DNA of 64,000 nt from Streptomyces sp. CB01249. Its GTDB lineage: Bacteria; Actinomycetota; Actinomycetes; Streptomycetales; Streptomycetaceae. The DNA lies in assembly GCF_001905735.1 (NCBI RefSeq), contig NZ_LISW01000001.1:1846568-1910567 (forward strand), in the 5' to 3' direction. The notes beneath the pieces are model-generated. The model worked only from the letters and a program-made list of their open reading frames with translations, was not told the DNA's origin and made no database searches. Every line of letters starts with the position of its first letter. Positions within the stretch are counted from its first letter, which is position 1. Shown one piece after another: positions 28,841-37,083 of the stretch. A program made the translations under genes and the position numbers.

Positions 28841-29758
28841 GTGAAACTCGGCCTGGCGCTGCCGACCTTCGGCCCCGACGCCCACCCGGACGGCATCCTG
28901 CGGGTGTGCCGCACTGCGGAGGAGATGGGGTACGACTCACTGTGGACGGGCGACCGCGTGCTCGCCCCGCTCGCCCCCGTAGCGCCCTACCCGAGCGGCG
29001 ACGGGCAGATGCCGCGGGCCTACGAGAACCACATGGACCCGCTGGTCGCCCTGACGTTCGCCGCGTCCCACACGACCCGCGTCCAGCTGGGCACCAGCAC
29101 GCTCAACGGACTGTGGCAGCCGCCGATCATGCTGGCCCGCTCGCTGACCACCCTCGACCGGCTCAGCCGGGGGCGCCTGGTCGTGGGCCTCGGCCTGGGC
29201 TGGATGCCCGACGAGTACACAGCGGTCTCCGTGCCCTGGAAGGGACGCGGTGCCCGGCTCGACGAGACGCTGCAGATCCTCCGGGACTACTGGGCCAACG
29301 ACGTCTTCTCCCACGAGGGCGAGCTGTTCACGATCCCGGAGACGGTGGTGGGGCTCAAGCCGTCCCAGCAGCCCGCACCGCCCGTGCTGCTCGCGGCGTT
29401 CACCCCCAGCGGGCTGCGGCGCATCGGCCGACGGCTCGACGGCTGGCTGCCCGTGGCGATGCCGCTCCCGCAACTCCTCGGCATGTGGGACGTGATCCTG
29501 AAGGAGGCGGCAGGGGCGGACCGTGATCCGTCCACCCTGCGGATGGCGCTCCGCGTCAATCCGAAGCTGACCGAAACGACGACCGACGCCGAGCGCATGC
29601 CGCGGGCCGGCACGCTCGGCCAGTACATCGACTACGCCCGCTCCGCAGCGGAGGCGGGCGTCCACGAGCTGTTCCTGGACTTCGGCCAGACCTCGGCCAC
29701 CCTGGACGAACGGGTCGACCTGGCCGGCCGCTTCATCGAGGGCGTCCGCCGGGGCTGA
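28841..29758 (+). CDS. LLM-class (F420-type) oxidoreductase
   Basis: 305 residues. GTG at 28841 has GGAGA 6 bases upstream. The luciferase-like barrel is clear: LGLALPTFG, AEEMGYDSLWTGDR, the segment TRVQLGTSTLNG, and RLVVGLGLGWMPDEY. Members use reduced F420 or FMN; the actinomycete setting favours F420. The substrate is unknown. Confidence 0.9.
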   Translation: MKLGLALPTFGPDAHPDGILRVCRTAEEMGYDSLWTGDRVLAPLAPVAPYPSGDGQMPRAYENHMDPLVALTFAASHTTRVQLGTSTLNGLWQPPIMLARSLTTLDRLSRGRLVVGLGLGWMPDEYTAVSVPWKGRGARLDETLQILRDYWANDVFSHEGELFTIPETVVGLKPSQQPAPPVLLAAFTPSGLRRIGRRLDGWLPVAMPLPQLLGMWDVILKEAAGADRDPSTLRMALRVNPKLTETTTDAERMPRAGTLGQYIDYARSAAEAGVHELFLDFGQTSATLDERVDLAGRFIEGVRRG

Positions 29759-29803
29759 CCACTGCGGCGTGAGCGGGGAGACGCGTCGTACGGCTGGCTT
29801 CCG

Positions 29804-30030
29804 TCAGCCCGTTCCGGCCTCCATCGAGTGCTCGGTCAGGCCGCCGGACTCGAAGAAGCTGTCGGCACCCTCGCGGGAGGCGGCGAGGCATCCGATCCTG
29901 CTGCCGACGAGCCGCCGGGCGTCGGAGCCGAGCACGGCGTTGGTCGCCCGGTCCAGCCACGGCAGGCCGTCGACGACGATCAGCAGCGGCGTCCGGGCGG
30001 CCCGCCGCGTCACGTCGGCCGGGACGCGTG
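29804..30030 (-). pseudogene. LAL-regulator fragment (Walker B part)
   Basis: The minus strand encodes PLLIVVDGLPWLDRATNAVLG, then RRLVGSRIGCLAASR and GADSFFESGGLTEH. This is the Walker B and following region of a large LuxR-family ATPase regulator. No Walker A, remaining ATPase part or LuxR HTH is attached. It matches the point where the plus-strand fragment at 31951-32330 stops. The rest of 29759-30130 holds only the hairpin below. Confidence 0.65.
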
Positions 30031-30040
30031 GGCATGACGT

Positions 30041-30089
30041 ACTCCGTCCGCGTACGAACCCTTCTCGGGGGGCGGTACGCGGACGGAGT
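30041..30089. terminator. Hairpin after the alpha/beta hydrolase gene
   Basis: ACTCCGTCCGCGTAC (30041-30055) pairs perfectly with GTACGCGGACGGAGT (30075-30089), loop 19 bases. It is placed to terminate the minus-strand hydrolase gene, whose stop is 42 bases away. Confidence 0.7.
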
Positions 30090-30130
30090 GCGGGGGACCG
30101 GTGTCAGCGGACGGGGCCGCGGGTGGGGGC

Positions 30131-31207
30131 TCAGAGGTGGTCGGCGTCGACCACGGCCTGGGCGAAGGCGGTTGGCGCCTCCTGCGGCAGGTTGTGGCCG
30201 ATGTCCGCGATCGTGCGGTGCGCGTAGGGACCGGTGAAGTGGTACCGGTAGAGGGAACCGTCGCCGGGCGGCGGGGTGAAGGGGTCGAGGGCGGCGTCGA
30301 GGGTGACCGTGGGCACGTGGATGGACGGCTGAGCGGCGAGCAGCTTCTCGTGGCGCGCGTACCGGTGGTCCGTGTCGACCAGGCCGATGCGCCAGCGGTA
30401 GTTGAAGAGCACGATGGCCGCGTAGTCCGGGTTCTTGAACGCCTCCGCCGTGCGGTCGTAAGTGGCGTCGTCGAAGGCCCAGTTGGGGGAGACCAGCGTC
30501 CACACGTAGCGGCACAGCGCGAGACGGCTCTTCTCGTCCTCCATGGCCGCCTTGCCCCGGGGAGTGGCGAAGTACCACTGGTACCACCACGTGCGCTCGA
30601 CGGCCGGGTCGGCGGGCGCAACCTGCATCTTGCAGTCGGTGATGAGGTAGCCGCTGGTGGAGACCAGGGACGTGACCCGCTCCGGCCACAGGGCGGCGAT
30701 GATGTCGGCGGTGCGCGAGCCCCAGTCGAAGCCGGCCAGCACGGCCTTCTCGATCTTCAGGGCGTCCATCAGGGAGATGACGTCCAGCGCGATGGCGGAC
30801 TGCTCGGCCGTGCGCGGGGTGTGGTGGGACAGGAAGGTGGTGCTGCCGTGTCCGCGCAGGTACGGGACGATCACGCGGTAGCCCAGGTCGGCGAGGAGCG
30901 GGGCGACGTCGACGTAGCTGTGGATGTCGTACGGCCAGCCGTGCAGCAGCATGACCACCGGGCCGTGGGAGGGGCCGGCCTCGGCGTAACCGACGTTCAG
31001 GACACCGGCCTTGACCTGCTTGATCTCGCCGAGGGACGTGTGGGTGCCCGGCGTGATGGCCGGGACGGTGGGAGCCTGCGAGCCGCCGCCCGGCCGTGCG
31101 TGCGGCGCGGTGGAGGCCGACGCGTCGGTTCCCAGGCCCGACAGCGAGACCGCGGTCGCGCCGGTGCCCAGGCCGACGGCCTTGCTGAAAGTGCGCCTGT
31201 TGATCAT
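30131..31207 (-). CDS. Tat-exported alpha/beta hydrolase, epoxide-hydrolase type
   Basis: 358 residues; GAAGG precedes the ATG. N-terminal RRTFSK plus a hydrophobic stretch and ASAS cleavage region indicate Tat export. The hydrolase fold has LLHGWPYD (oxyanion hole HGWP), nucleophile Asp in AGFDWGSR and a C-terminal GHNLP His. An Asp nucleophile points to epoxide hydrolase or dehalogenase rather than esterase. Its promoter carries the GTCACC-N9-GGTGAC dyad at 31323. Confidence 0.88.
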   Translation of the reverse strand: MINRRTFSKAVGLGTGATAVSLSGLGTDASASTAPHARPGGGSQAPTVPAITPGTHTSLGEIKQVKAGVLNVGYAEAGPSHGPVVMLLHGWPYDIHSYVDVAPLLADLGYRVIVPYLRGHGSTTFLSHHTPRTAEQSAIALDVISLMDALKIEKAVLAGFDWGSRTADIIAALWPERVTSLVSTSGYLITDCKMQVAPADPAVERTWWYQWYFATPRGKAAMEDEKSRLALCRYVWTLVSPNWAFDDATYDRTAEAFKNPDYAAIVLFNYRWRIGLVDTDHRYARHEKLLAAQPSIHVPTVTLDAALDPFTPPPGDGSLYRYHFTGPYAHRTIADIGHNLPQEAPTAFAQAVVDADHL

Positions 31208-31304
31208 GTCAGACCTTCCGTCATGGGTTCATACGTGTCCGGCTCATGCCTGCGGCGCCGTTCACACCTGCCGTACGGGAGTACTGGGCCGCGGGGGCAC
31301 GGTG

Positions 31305-31334
31305 ACCCTCGCACAAGGAGGCGTCACCTGTCCA
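31305..31334 (-). promoter_or_regulatory. Promoter of the alpha/beta hydrolase gene
   Basis: On the minus strand, TGGACA (31334-31329), 18 bp and GAGGGT (31310-31305). The -35 lies inside the dyad at 31323-31343, as expected for repression. Confidence 0.45.
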
Positions 31335-31343
31335 GCAGGTGAC
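31323..31343. promoter_or_regulatory. Regulon dyad, copy 1
   Basis: GTCACC-TGTCCAGCA-GGTGAC, a 21-bp dyad with longer symmetry (CGTCACCTG/CAGGTGACG). It is 116 bases upstream of the alpha/beta hydrolase start. Confidence 0.65.
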
Positions 31344-31557
31344 GACGCAGGCGTGGCGAGGTCGATGCCCACTCTGGCCGCGGGGGGCTGCGGACACATC
31401 AGCCAGATGACGGCACGAGCGGATGCGGGAGGCGAAGTCGCCGCCGCACGGGCGATCCAAACGAGACGGCCGACGGCATCGGCCAATCCGCGCCCGCGTT
31501 CCCGGAGTCCGGCGGGGTGGCGTGATCTGCGGTCATGGATGCGTACGGCAGATACCC

Positions 31558-31600
31558 CACCACCGTTCGTCACCTGTTTGACAGGTGACGAACGGTGGTG
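31558..31600. promoter_or_regulatory. Regulon dyad, copy 2, extended to a 43-bp palindrome
   Basis: Core GTCACC-TGTTTGACA-GGTGAC (31569-31589) inside perfect 20-bp arms (31558-31577 and 31581-31600) with a 3-base centre. The centre contains TTGACA (31578-31583), which with CATGCT (31601-31606, spacer 17) forms a rightward promoter for the small peptide gene. The palindrome could also fold as a hairpin, but it lies upstream of the start site. Confidence 0.7.
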
Positions 31601-31670
31601 CATGCTGGCATCAGTCGCCTGGGGCGACGACTCAGTACGCGATCCACGACCGAAGAAGTGGGGCAGTGCC

Positions 31671-31862
31671 GTGAACAAGGAACTCGCCATGGACGCCGAC
31701 GCGGTGATGAGGCAGATGCGCTTCGGCAAGCTCCCCGAGCGGATCCGCCGCGAGGACATGACGGCGGAGGTGGAAGCCACGCCGGGTGGCGCGGGTGACT
31801 CCTACACTCCCGAGAACTCGTGGAAGTTCTACTCGTGCGTCGCCCTCGACCTGGGTCTTTAG
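31671..31862 (+). CDS. 63-residue peptide, possible RiPP precursor
   Basis: GTG at 31671 is placed about 65 bases after the dyad-controlled promoter. The first 38 residues are charged and helix-prone (DADAVMRQMRFGKLPERIR). Then comes a Gly-rich turn (TPGGAG) and a hydrophobic, aromatic tail DSYTPENSWKFYSCVALDLGL (43-63) with a single Cys. This leader/core look suggests a ribosomally made peptide, but no modification enzyme is encoded nearby, so the class is unknown. A small secreted or regulatory protein is the alternative. The region 31208-31670 holds only the regulatory elements described. Confidence 0.45.
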   Translation: MNKELAMDADAVMRQMRFGKLPERIRREDMTAEVEATPGGAGDSYTPENSWKFYSCVALDLGL

Positions 31863-31950
31863 CGGCACCGTCCGGTAGCTTCGCCCCGCGCGGCGGCCGC
31901 CGCGCGGGCCACAGCCGTCCCCCGGCACATTCCGGGAGACAACACCCCTG

Positions 31951-32330
31951 ATGAACTACCCGTGCCTCTCGTCCCGGCTGATCGGACGGTCGTACGACAT
32001 GGCGGCCCTGCGGTCCCGTATGACCGGCACCGCCGACGCGGCCCTCCAGTTGTTCGGCGAGGCGGGGGCGGGCAATTCAGCCCTCCTCGACGCGCTGGCG
32101 GCGGAACTGGGACGGGAGGGGGTGTGCGTGCTGCGGGCGAGCGGCGCGCAGTTCGAGACGGACATCGGCTACTCCGGCCTCAACCAGCTCCTCTGCCCTT
32201 GCTGGACTCCGGCCATCGGGACGCACTGCGCGTCGCGGTGGGGCTGGGCGGCGGCCCGCCGCCCAGTCGGCTCCTCATCTCCACTGCTGTGCTGCTACTG
32301 CCCCCGCCACAGCGGCTGCTGGTCCCCTGA
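31951..32330 (+). pseudogene. LAL-regulator N-terminal fragment, frameshifted
   Basis: Opens LIGRSYDMAALRSRM, then a Walker A in which Lys is Asn (GEAGAGNS) and GYSGLNQLLCP. A missing base near 32198 shifts the frame; the continuation LLDSGHRDALRVAVGLGGG and LLISTAVLLL is in another frame. Homology stops around 32300. It is a dead gene. Bases 32331-32484 continue with an unidentified, also frameshifted remnant ending SAGDTFAHRSHRALYF. Confidence 0.75.
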
Positions 32331-32529
32331 TGAGACACCCAGTGCTCCGGGCGGCGGCCGTCGCTGTCATCCTGCGGCACGAGCAGGAGACGGAGTACCG
32401 GGGCGCTACCGCGAGGACATCGTGACCGTCCTCAGCGCGGGCGACACCTTCGCCCACCGCAGTCACCGGGCCCTGTACTTCTGAGGGACGGGCGGGAGCC
32501 GGATGCCCCCTACCCACGCCCGCGACCCG

Positions 32530-33093
32530 TCAGCTCGCGGTACCCGCCGTCGCGGTCTTCTTGCGGGCCCGGTAGGCGGCGGCCTTGTACTTGTTGCCGC
32601 AGGACTCCATGCCGCACCACTGCCGCCGCATGCCCCGGGACCGGTCGATGTAGACCCGTGTGCACTCGGGGTTGCCGCACTCCTTCAGCAGGGGCATATC
32701 CGGTCCGCTGAGCAGCTCGACCGTCTGCCGGGCGACGGTGGCCAGGGCCTGGGCGGGCGTCGCGTCGGTGTGCCGGCCCGCCGGGGTGAGCTGGGGCGTC
32801 ACGGGAAGCTCGCGCGCGGCCCTGTTGAGCACGGCAAGCGCCTCGCGGTCGAACTCCTCGCCGAGGCGGCGGTCGGTGATCAGCCGGTAGGAGGCCTCAC
32901 GTACGGTGACCGCCGCCCGGACATCGTCCTCGTCGCCGGGAGTGATCGTGTCCACGAGCCCGGACTCCAGGTACCAGGCGTTGAGCCGGTCCGGGGTCAC
33001 GAACATCTCGAAGCGCGTCGAGCGCCGGGCCCGGAGGGTGGCCGCGAAGTCGAGCGCCGGATGTCCGCAGACGAAGACGTGGTTAAGATTCAC
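32530..33093 (-). CDS. CGNR zinc-finger regulator (ABATE domain)
   Basis: 187 residues. GTG at 33093 is chosen because the conserved start VFVCGHPALDFAATL follows at once. The N-terminal ABATE domain is followed by the C-terminal zinc finger C-x4-C-x14-C-x4-C containing CGNP and CGNK, with the usual basic tail YRARKK. Family members are predicted transcription factors. The dyad at 33094 touches the start codon, and a TTGCAC-18-CAGAAT promoter would start the mRNA at or next to the GTG. The message is therefore probably leaderless and self-regulated. Confidence 0.88.
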   Translation of the reverse strand: MNLNHVFVCGHPALDFAATLRARRSTRFEMFVTPDRLNAWYLESGLVDTITPGDEDDVRAAVTVREASYRLITDRRLGEEFDREALAVLNRAARELPVTPQLTPAGRHTDATPAQALATVARQTVELLSGPDMPLLKECGNPECTRVYIDRSRGMRRQWCGMESCGNKYKAAAYRARKKTATAGTAS

Positions 33094-33114
33094 GTCACCA
33101 TTCTGACAGGTGAC
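33094..33114. promoter_or_regulatory. Regulon dyad, copy 3 (CGNR gene's own promoter)
   Basis: GTCACC-ATTCTGACA-GGTGAC directly upstream of the CGNR start. It covers the minus-strand -10 (CAGAAT, 33105-33100); the -35 TTGCAC is at 33129-33124. Confidence 0.65.
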
Positions 33115-33475
33115 CTTGCTGAGGTGCAAGAACTCGTCCCCGTCCGGACCGGTTCTCCTGGTCAGGCGTCGCCCGGTCCGCGCGTCCGCGTACGGTACCC
33201 CGGCTGTGGGCGACGTACGGCACTCGGATGCGCCCGCGGCGCGTAGCCGGAGCCGGGCCGGCGCTCCGCCCCGTTCCCGGTGACGCCCCGGGCCCGGCTG
33301 GATCCCGCGCCCGATCCATCGCCGGTCGCGACCGGCGGCCACGACCCCGCCCGGCCCAGTGGGGCGGCCCGACGGCCACGACGACGGCAGGAGCGGGACC
33401 GTGAAGCCGGAGAGTTGTGCCGCTGACCCTGTCGGATGGCCTGACGCGCCCTCATAGGCGCGGCCGGATCAATCA

Positions 33476-33496
33476 GTCACCCCACTGTCGGGTGAC
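33476..33496. promoter_or_regulatory. Regulon dyad, copy 4
   Basis: GTCACC-CCACTGTCG-GGTGAC, 200 bases upstream of the tannase-family gene, followed by GAAC as in copy 2. The stretch 33115-33475 shows no gene. Confidence 0.6.
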
Positions 33497-33552
33497 GAAC
33501 CCTCCAGTGATCGAAGGTGGGAAGAGCGGTTCATTCGACCACGCCTCCTTCC

Positions 33553-33573
33553 GTCACCGCTCTAACCGGTGAT
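33553..33573. promoter_or_regulatory. Regulon dyad, copy 5 (one mismatch)
   Basis: GTCACC-GCTCTAACC-GGTGAT, exactly 77 bases after copy 4. The last half-site runs into GATACT (33571-33576), a plausible -10 for the tannase-family gene at 33696. Confidence 0.5.
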
Positions 33574-33695
33574 ACTGTCCTGATCAGTCTTCACCGCGCG
33601 GTGAGCACTCAGCTCCCGCCGCCGGCTCTGTATTCCCGCCGCACACCTGTGCCGACGCGCGGCCCCGTACGCCCCTACTTCCTGGACGGACACCC

Positions 33696-35303
33696 ATGAA
33701 ACGACGACTTCTGACCGCCATCGCGGCCGGCGTGCCCCTGGCCGCGGCGGTCTACCTGCCGGCCGCATCCGCCGAGACCCGGACGCCCACCTCGGCCACG
33801 CCGCTCCACTGCGTCCAGGCGCCGGTCAAGGCCCCCGCCGGCACAGAGGTGGAGTCCGTGACGGCGGTCCGTGACGCGGGCGGAACCATCAAGGGCACCG
33901 GCCTCCTCGGTGGCGAGGCCACCGGCGTCCCCGCCTTCTGCAAGGTGACCGTCACCCTCACCCACCCGGGGGAGGGCGACCACGCCACGATCTCGACGTG
34001 GCTGCCGGAGAAGGGCTGGAACGGCCGCTTCCAGGCACTGGGCGGCAGTGCCTACCTCGCCGGGGACAACGGCGTCGGCATGGGCAACGCCGTCAAGAGC
34101 GGCTACGCGGCGACCACCACGGACGCCGGCGTCGGCGACGCCCTCGACGTGAGCTGGGCGCTGAAGAGCGACGGCACGGTCAACACCACGCCGCTGAAGA
34201 ACTTCTCCTACCGCTCCCAGCACGAGGCGGCCGTGGTCGGCAAACAGGTCATCGCCTCGGTCTACGCCGAGCGCGCCGCGTACTCCTACTTCACCGGCTG
34301 CTCCACCGGCGGCCGCCAGGGCTACGCGGAGGCGCAGCGCTACCCCGACGACTACGACGGCATCCTCGCCGACGCGCCCGCGGTCAACTGGGACGAGTTC
34401 GAGGTCGCCACCCTGTGGCCGCAGGTCGTCATGAACAACGAGAAGACCTACCCCACCGGCTGCGAGCTGGACGCCTTCACCGACGCCGCCGTCAAGGCCT
34501 GCGACAAGGAGGACGGTGCCAAGGACGGACTGGTCAACGACCCGTCCCGCTGCGACTTCGACCCGCGCCGCCTCATCGGAACCAAGGTCGTGTGCGAGGG
34601 CAGGGAGCTGACCATCACCGCCGCCGACGCATCCGTCGTCCGCAGGATCTGGGACGGCCCGCGCACCACCACCGGCAAGAAACTGTGGTCGGGCGTCCCC
34701 GTCACGGCCGACCTCAAGGGCCTGGCGGGCATCACTACCACCCCGGACGGCACGGTCGTGGGCGATCCCTTCCAGGTTCCCCAGTTCTGGGTCACCCACT
34801 GGCTGAAGAAGGACCCGTCGTACGACGTCTCCCGGATCACCTACAGCGAGTTCACCCGCCTGTTCAAGCAGTCCCAGGCCGAGTACGACAAGGTCATCGG
34901 CACGGACGACCCGGACCTGTCCGGCTTCCGCAGGTCCGGCGGCAAGCTGTTGACCTGGCACGGCCAGGACGACCAGTTCATCCCGACCCGGGGCACGGTC
35001 CAGTACCGCGAACAGGTCGAGCGGCAACTGGGCGGCTCCGCAGCGGTCGACACCTTCTACCGCGTCTTCCTCGCCCCGGGCACCAGCCACTGCGGCCTCA
35101 ACGGCCAGGACGGTTCGGCCGACGGCCTTGCCGCGCTGACCACCTGGGTCGAGCACGGCAAGGCCCCGAAGACGCTGCCCGCCACCCTGATCGACGCCGA
35201 CGGCAAGCCGGTCGAGCGCAACCTGTGCCGCTACCCCGAGGTGCCCCGCCACCAGGGCCACGCCGCCACCGACTTCCGGTGTGCCGTCCCGTCCCGGCAC
35301 TGA
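33696..35303 (+). CDS. Secreted tannase / feruloyl-esterase family hydrolase
   Basis: 535 residues. A signal peptide (MKRRLLTAIAAGVPLAAAVY..., ending PAASA) leads a tannase-family domain. Nucleophile elbow GCSTGGRQG (about 201-209), WHGQDDQFIP with the acid residue, and SHCG with the His; the neighbouring Cys residues form the CS-D-HC disulfide-linked triad of this family. It would cleave phenolic esters such as feruloyl or galloyl groups outside the cell. Two regulon dyads precede it. Confidence 0.9.
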   Translation: MKRRLLTAIAAGVPLAAAVYLPAASAETRTPTSATPLHCVQAPVKAPAGTEVESVTAVRDAGGTIKGTGLLGGEATGVPAFCKVTVTLTHPGEGDHATISTWLPEKGWNGRFQALGGSAYLAGDNGVGMGNAVKSGYAATTTDAGVGDALDVSWALKSDGTVNTTPLKNFSYRSQHEAAVVGKQVIASVYAERAAYSYFTGCSTGGRQGYAEAQRYPDDYDGILADAPAVNWDEFEVATLWPQVVMNNEKTYPTGCELDAFTDAAVKACDKEDGAKDGLVNDPSRCDFDPRRLIGTKVVCEGRELTITAADASVVRRIWDGPRTTTGKKLWSGVPVTADLKGLAGITTTPDGTVVGDPFQVPQFWVTHWLKKDPSYDVSRITYSEFTRLFKQSQAEYDKVIGTDDPDLSGFRRSGGKLLTWHGQDDQFIPTRGTVQYREQVERQLGGSAAVDTFYRVFLAPGTSHCGLNGQDGSADGLAALTTWVEHGKAPKTLPATLIDADGKPVERNLCRYPEVPRHQGHAATDFRCAVPSRH

Positions 35304-35344
35304 CCGGTCCCACGAGCCACCGACCCGAGAAAGGCCGGACCATC

Positions 35345-35908
35345 ATGAGCACGCAGACAGAGGGACGTTCCGCCCTGCTGAGGCTGTACCTGGGCCGCGG
35401 CGTCCTCGCCGTGGCATGGGCCCTGGCGTTCGCCCGAGCCCATGACGACGTCGACGCGGTGGCCCTCACCCTGCTCGTCGTCTACCCGCTGATCGACGCG
35501 GTGTCCTCCCTGATCGACCACCGCTCCACACCCGAGGGCCCCGAGCGCGGGGTGACCGCGTTCAACGGAGTGCTCAGCACGCTCGCCGCCGCCGCGCTCG
35601 GCATCGCCGGGGCCGGCGGAGTACAGCCGGTGCTCCATGTGTTCGGAGCCTGGGCCGTCGTCTCCGGCACCACCCAGGTGATCGTCGGGGTACGGCGGCG
35701 CGGCCCCGAACTGGGCAAGCAGTGGCCGACCCTGATCTCGGGTGGACTCTCCTTCGTCGTCGGCATCCTCTACAACATCCAGGCCGCGGGCGCAGACCCC
35801 TCGCTGGACGTGCTGTCGGTGTACGCCACCGGCGGCGGGGTGTGGTTCATCCTCCAGGCCCTGCTGCTGGGATGGAAGTCCCGGCAGATGCGCACCCGCA
35901 CCGCCTGA
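35345..35908 (+). CDS. DUF308-like membrane protein
   Basis: 187 residues with about six hydrophobic segments (GVLAVAWALAFA, VALTLLVVYPLIDAVSS, TLAAAALGIAG, VFGAWAVVSGTTQVIVGV, WPTLISGGLSFVVGIL). Gene start is 41 bases after the esterase stop, so it may be co-transcribed. The repeated short helices resemble HdeD/DUF308 proteins. The function is unknown. Confidence 0.75.
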   Translation: MSTQTEGRSALLRLYLGRGVLAVAWALAFARAHDDVDAVALTLLVVYPLIDAVSSLIDHRSTPEGPERGVTAFNGVLSTLAAAALGIAGAGGVQPVLHVFGAWAVVSGTTQVIVGVRRRGPELGKQWPTLISGGLSFVVGILYNIQAAGADPSLDVLSVYATGGGVWFILQALLLGWKSRQMRTRTA

Positions 35909-36161
35909 CGGATCCCGCACCCGAGGCACCGCCCTGGCCCGCGCCCGTCCGGCCCGCCCAGTACGTCCCGCGCAGGAACCCGTCCCAGTCGAGTGCGGCC
36001 ATCTCCCTCTCCACCGGGTCCCTCCGTGGGACGGGTCTACGGTGTCCCACTCTTCGCCCCGGCCGAGCCGCGCGCATCGGTCAGTTGAGTTGACGGTCAA
36101 CGGACCCGCCTCCCGCAGGCGACCGACGACAACCTGAAGGGCCGTACGGAGGCGCGGGGGA

Positions 36162-36193
36162 GGGGGCCCTAAGCCAATTGGCTGTCGGCCCCA
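36162..36193. terminator. Bidirectional hairpin between convergent genes
   Basis: GGGGCC (36163-36168) pairs with GGCCCC (36187-36192) around the 12-bp palindrome AGCCAATTGGCT. It sits between the DUF308-like and VWA genes, close to the VWA stop. The rest of 35909-36211 shows nothing. Confidence 0.5.
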
Positions 36194-36211
36194 CCCCCGG
36201 CAACGGCCCGA

Positions 36212-36967
36212 CTACGGCGCCCACTCCAGCACCCGCGCGGCGCGCGCCGCCTCCAGCCACTGGGGGAACTCCTGCAGAAGCTGGTCGAACAGCTGATCGT
36301 CGTCGACGGCCCCCGGCGTGCGGCCCGCGTGAAAGAAGCCGGCGTTGTCGACGACGCGACGGGCCGGAACGGCGAGGGTGTCGAGCTTGCGCAGGAACGC
36401 GAACTCGTTGTCCTCGGGATCACCGAACCCGATGAACTGCCAGAACAGCGGCAGCCGGGCCGCTTTGCAGAGATACCGTTCGGCGGCGAACCTGCTGGTC
36501 GGCCCGCCGTCGGTCTGGAAGACGACCAGGGCCGGGGCGCTGCTGTCCGAGGCCATGTAGTGGTCTATGACCGCGTCCATCGCCCAGTGGTAGTTCGTAC
36601 GGCCCATGTGGCCGAGACGCTCGTGCATCGTGCTGACATGCCCGTGGTGCCGGCCCAGCTCCAGATCGGTGGACCCGTCGACGTCCGTGGAGAAGAACAC
36701 CACCGGGACGACACCGTCGTCGTCGAGGTGCGCCGACAGCGACAACACCTGCTCGGCCAGGCGCTGCATCGTGCCGTCCCGGTAGTAGGGCCGCATCGAC
36801 CCGGAACGGTCCAGCACCAGGTACACGGCGGCCCGTGTGCCCTCCAGCCCGTGCGCACGCACACTGCTGCCCGCTGCCTCGTAGAGGGGCACCAGATCGG
36901 GCGCGTACTCGATCACCTTGGACAGACTGATGGCCGGGGCGGACTTCCGGCTGTTGGATGAACTCAC
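36212..36967 (-). CDS. VWA-domain protein, TerY-like
   Basis: 251 residues. GTG at 36967 follows GGGGA; the open frame further upstream lacks coding character. The von Willebrand A fold has the MIDAS motif LDRSGSM, then a conserved Thr region and FQTDGGPT. It opens with LSKVIEYAPDLVPLYEAA, as in proteins linked to tellurite/stress (Ter) loci, which are cytoplasmic metal-dependent binding proteins. No ter genes are adjacent. Confidence 0.85.
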   Translation of the reverse strand: MSSSNSRKSAPAISLSKVIEYAPDLVPLYEAAGSSVRAHGLEGTRAAVYLVLDRSGSMRPYYRDGTMQRLAEQVLSLSAHLDDDGVVPVVFFSTDVDGSTDLELGRHHGHVSTMHERLGHMGRTNYHWAMDAVIDHYMASDSSAPALVVFQTDGGPTSRFAAERYLCKAARLPLFWQFIGFGDPEDNEFAFLRKLDTLAVPARRVVDNAGFFHAGRTPGAVDDDQLFDQLLQEFPQWLEAARAARVLEWAP

Positions 36968-37083
36968 GTCCCCATCTTGAGGCCAGGCCGCCGGATACCA
37001 CCCCCGTTCGCGATCTCCGCCGACGATCCGCCTGGCCGGCACGCGCGGAATCCGCCAGACAGGGCTGTCGACGTAGTGGTTGT

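Noticed and set aside
31671..31862. Lasso-peptide precursor
   Set aside because: No acid residue lies 7-9 residues after a suitable first residue with Thr at -2, and no lasso cyclase or protease genes are nearby.
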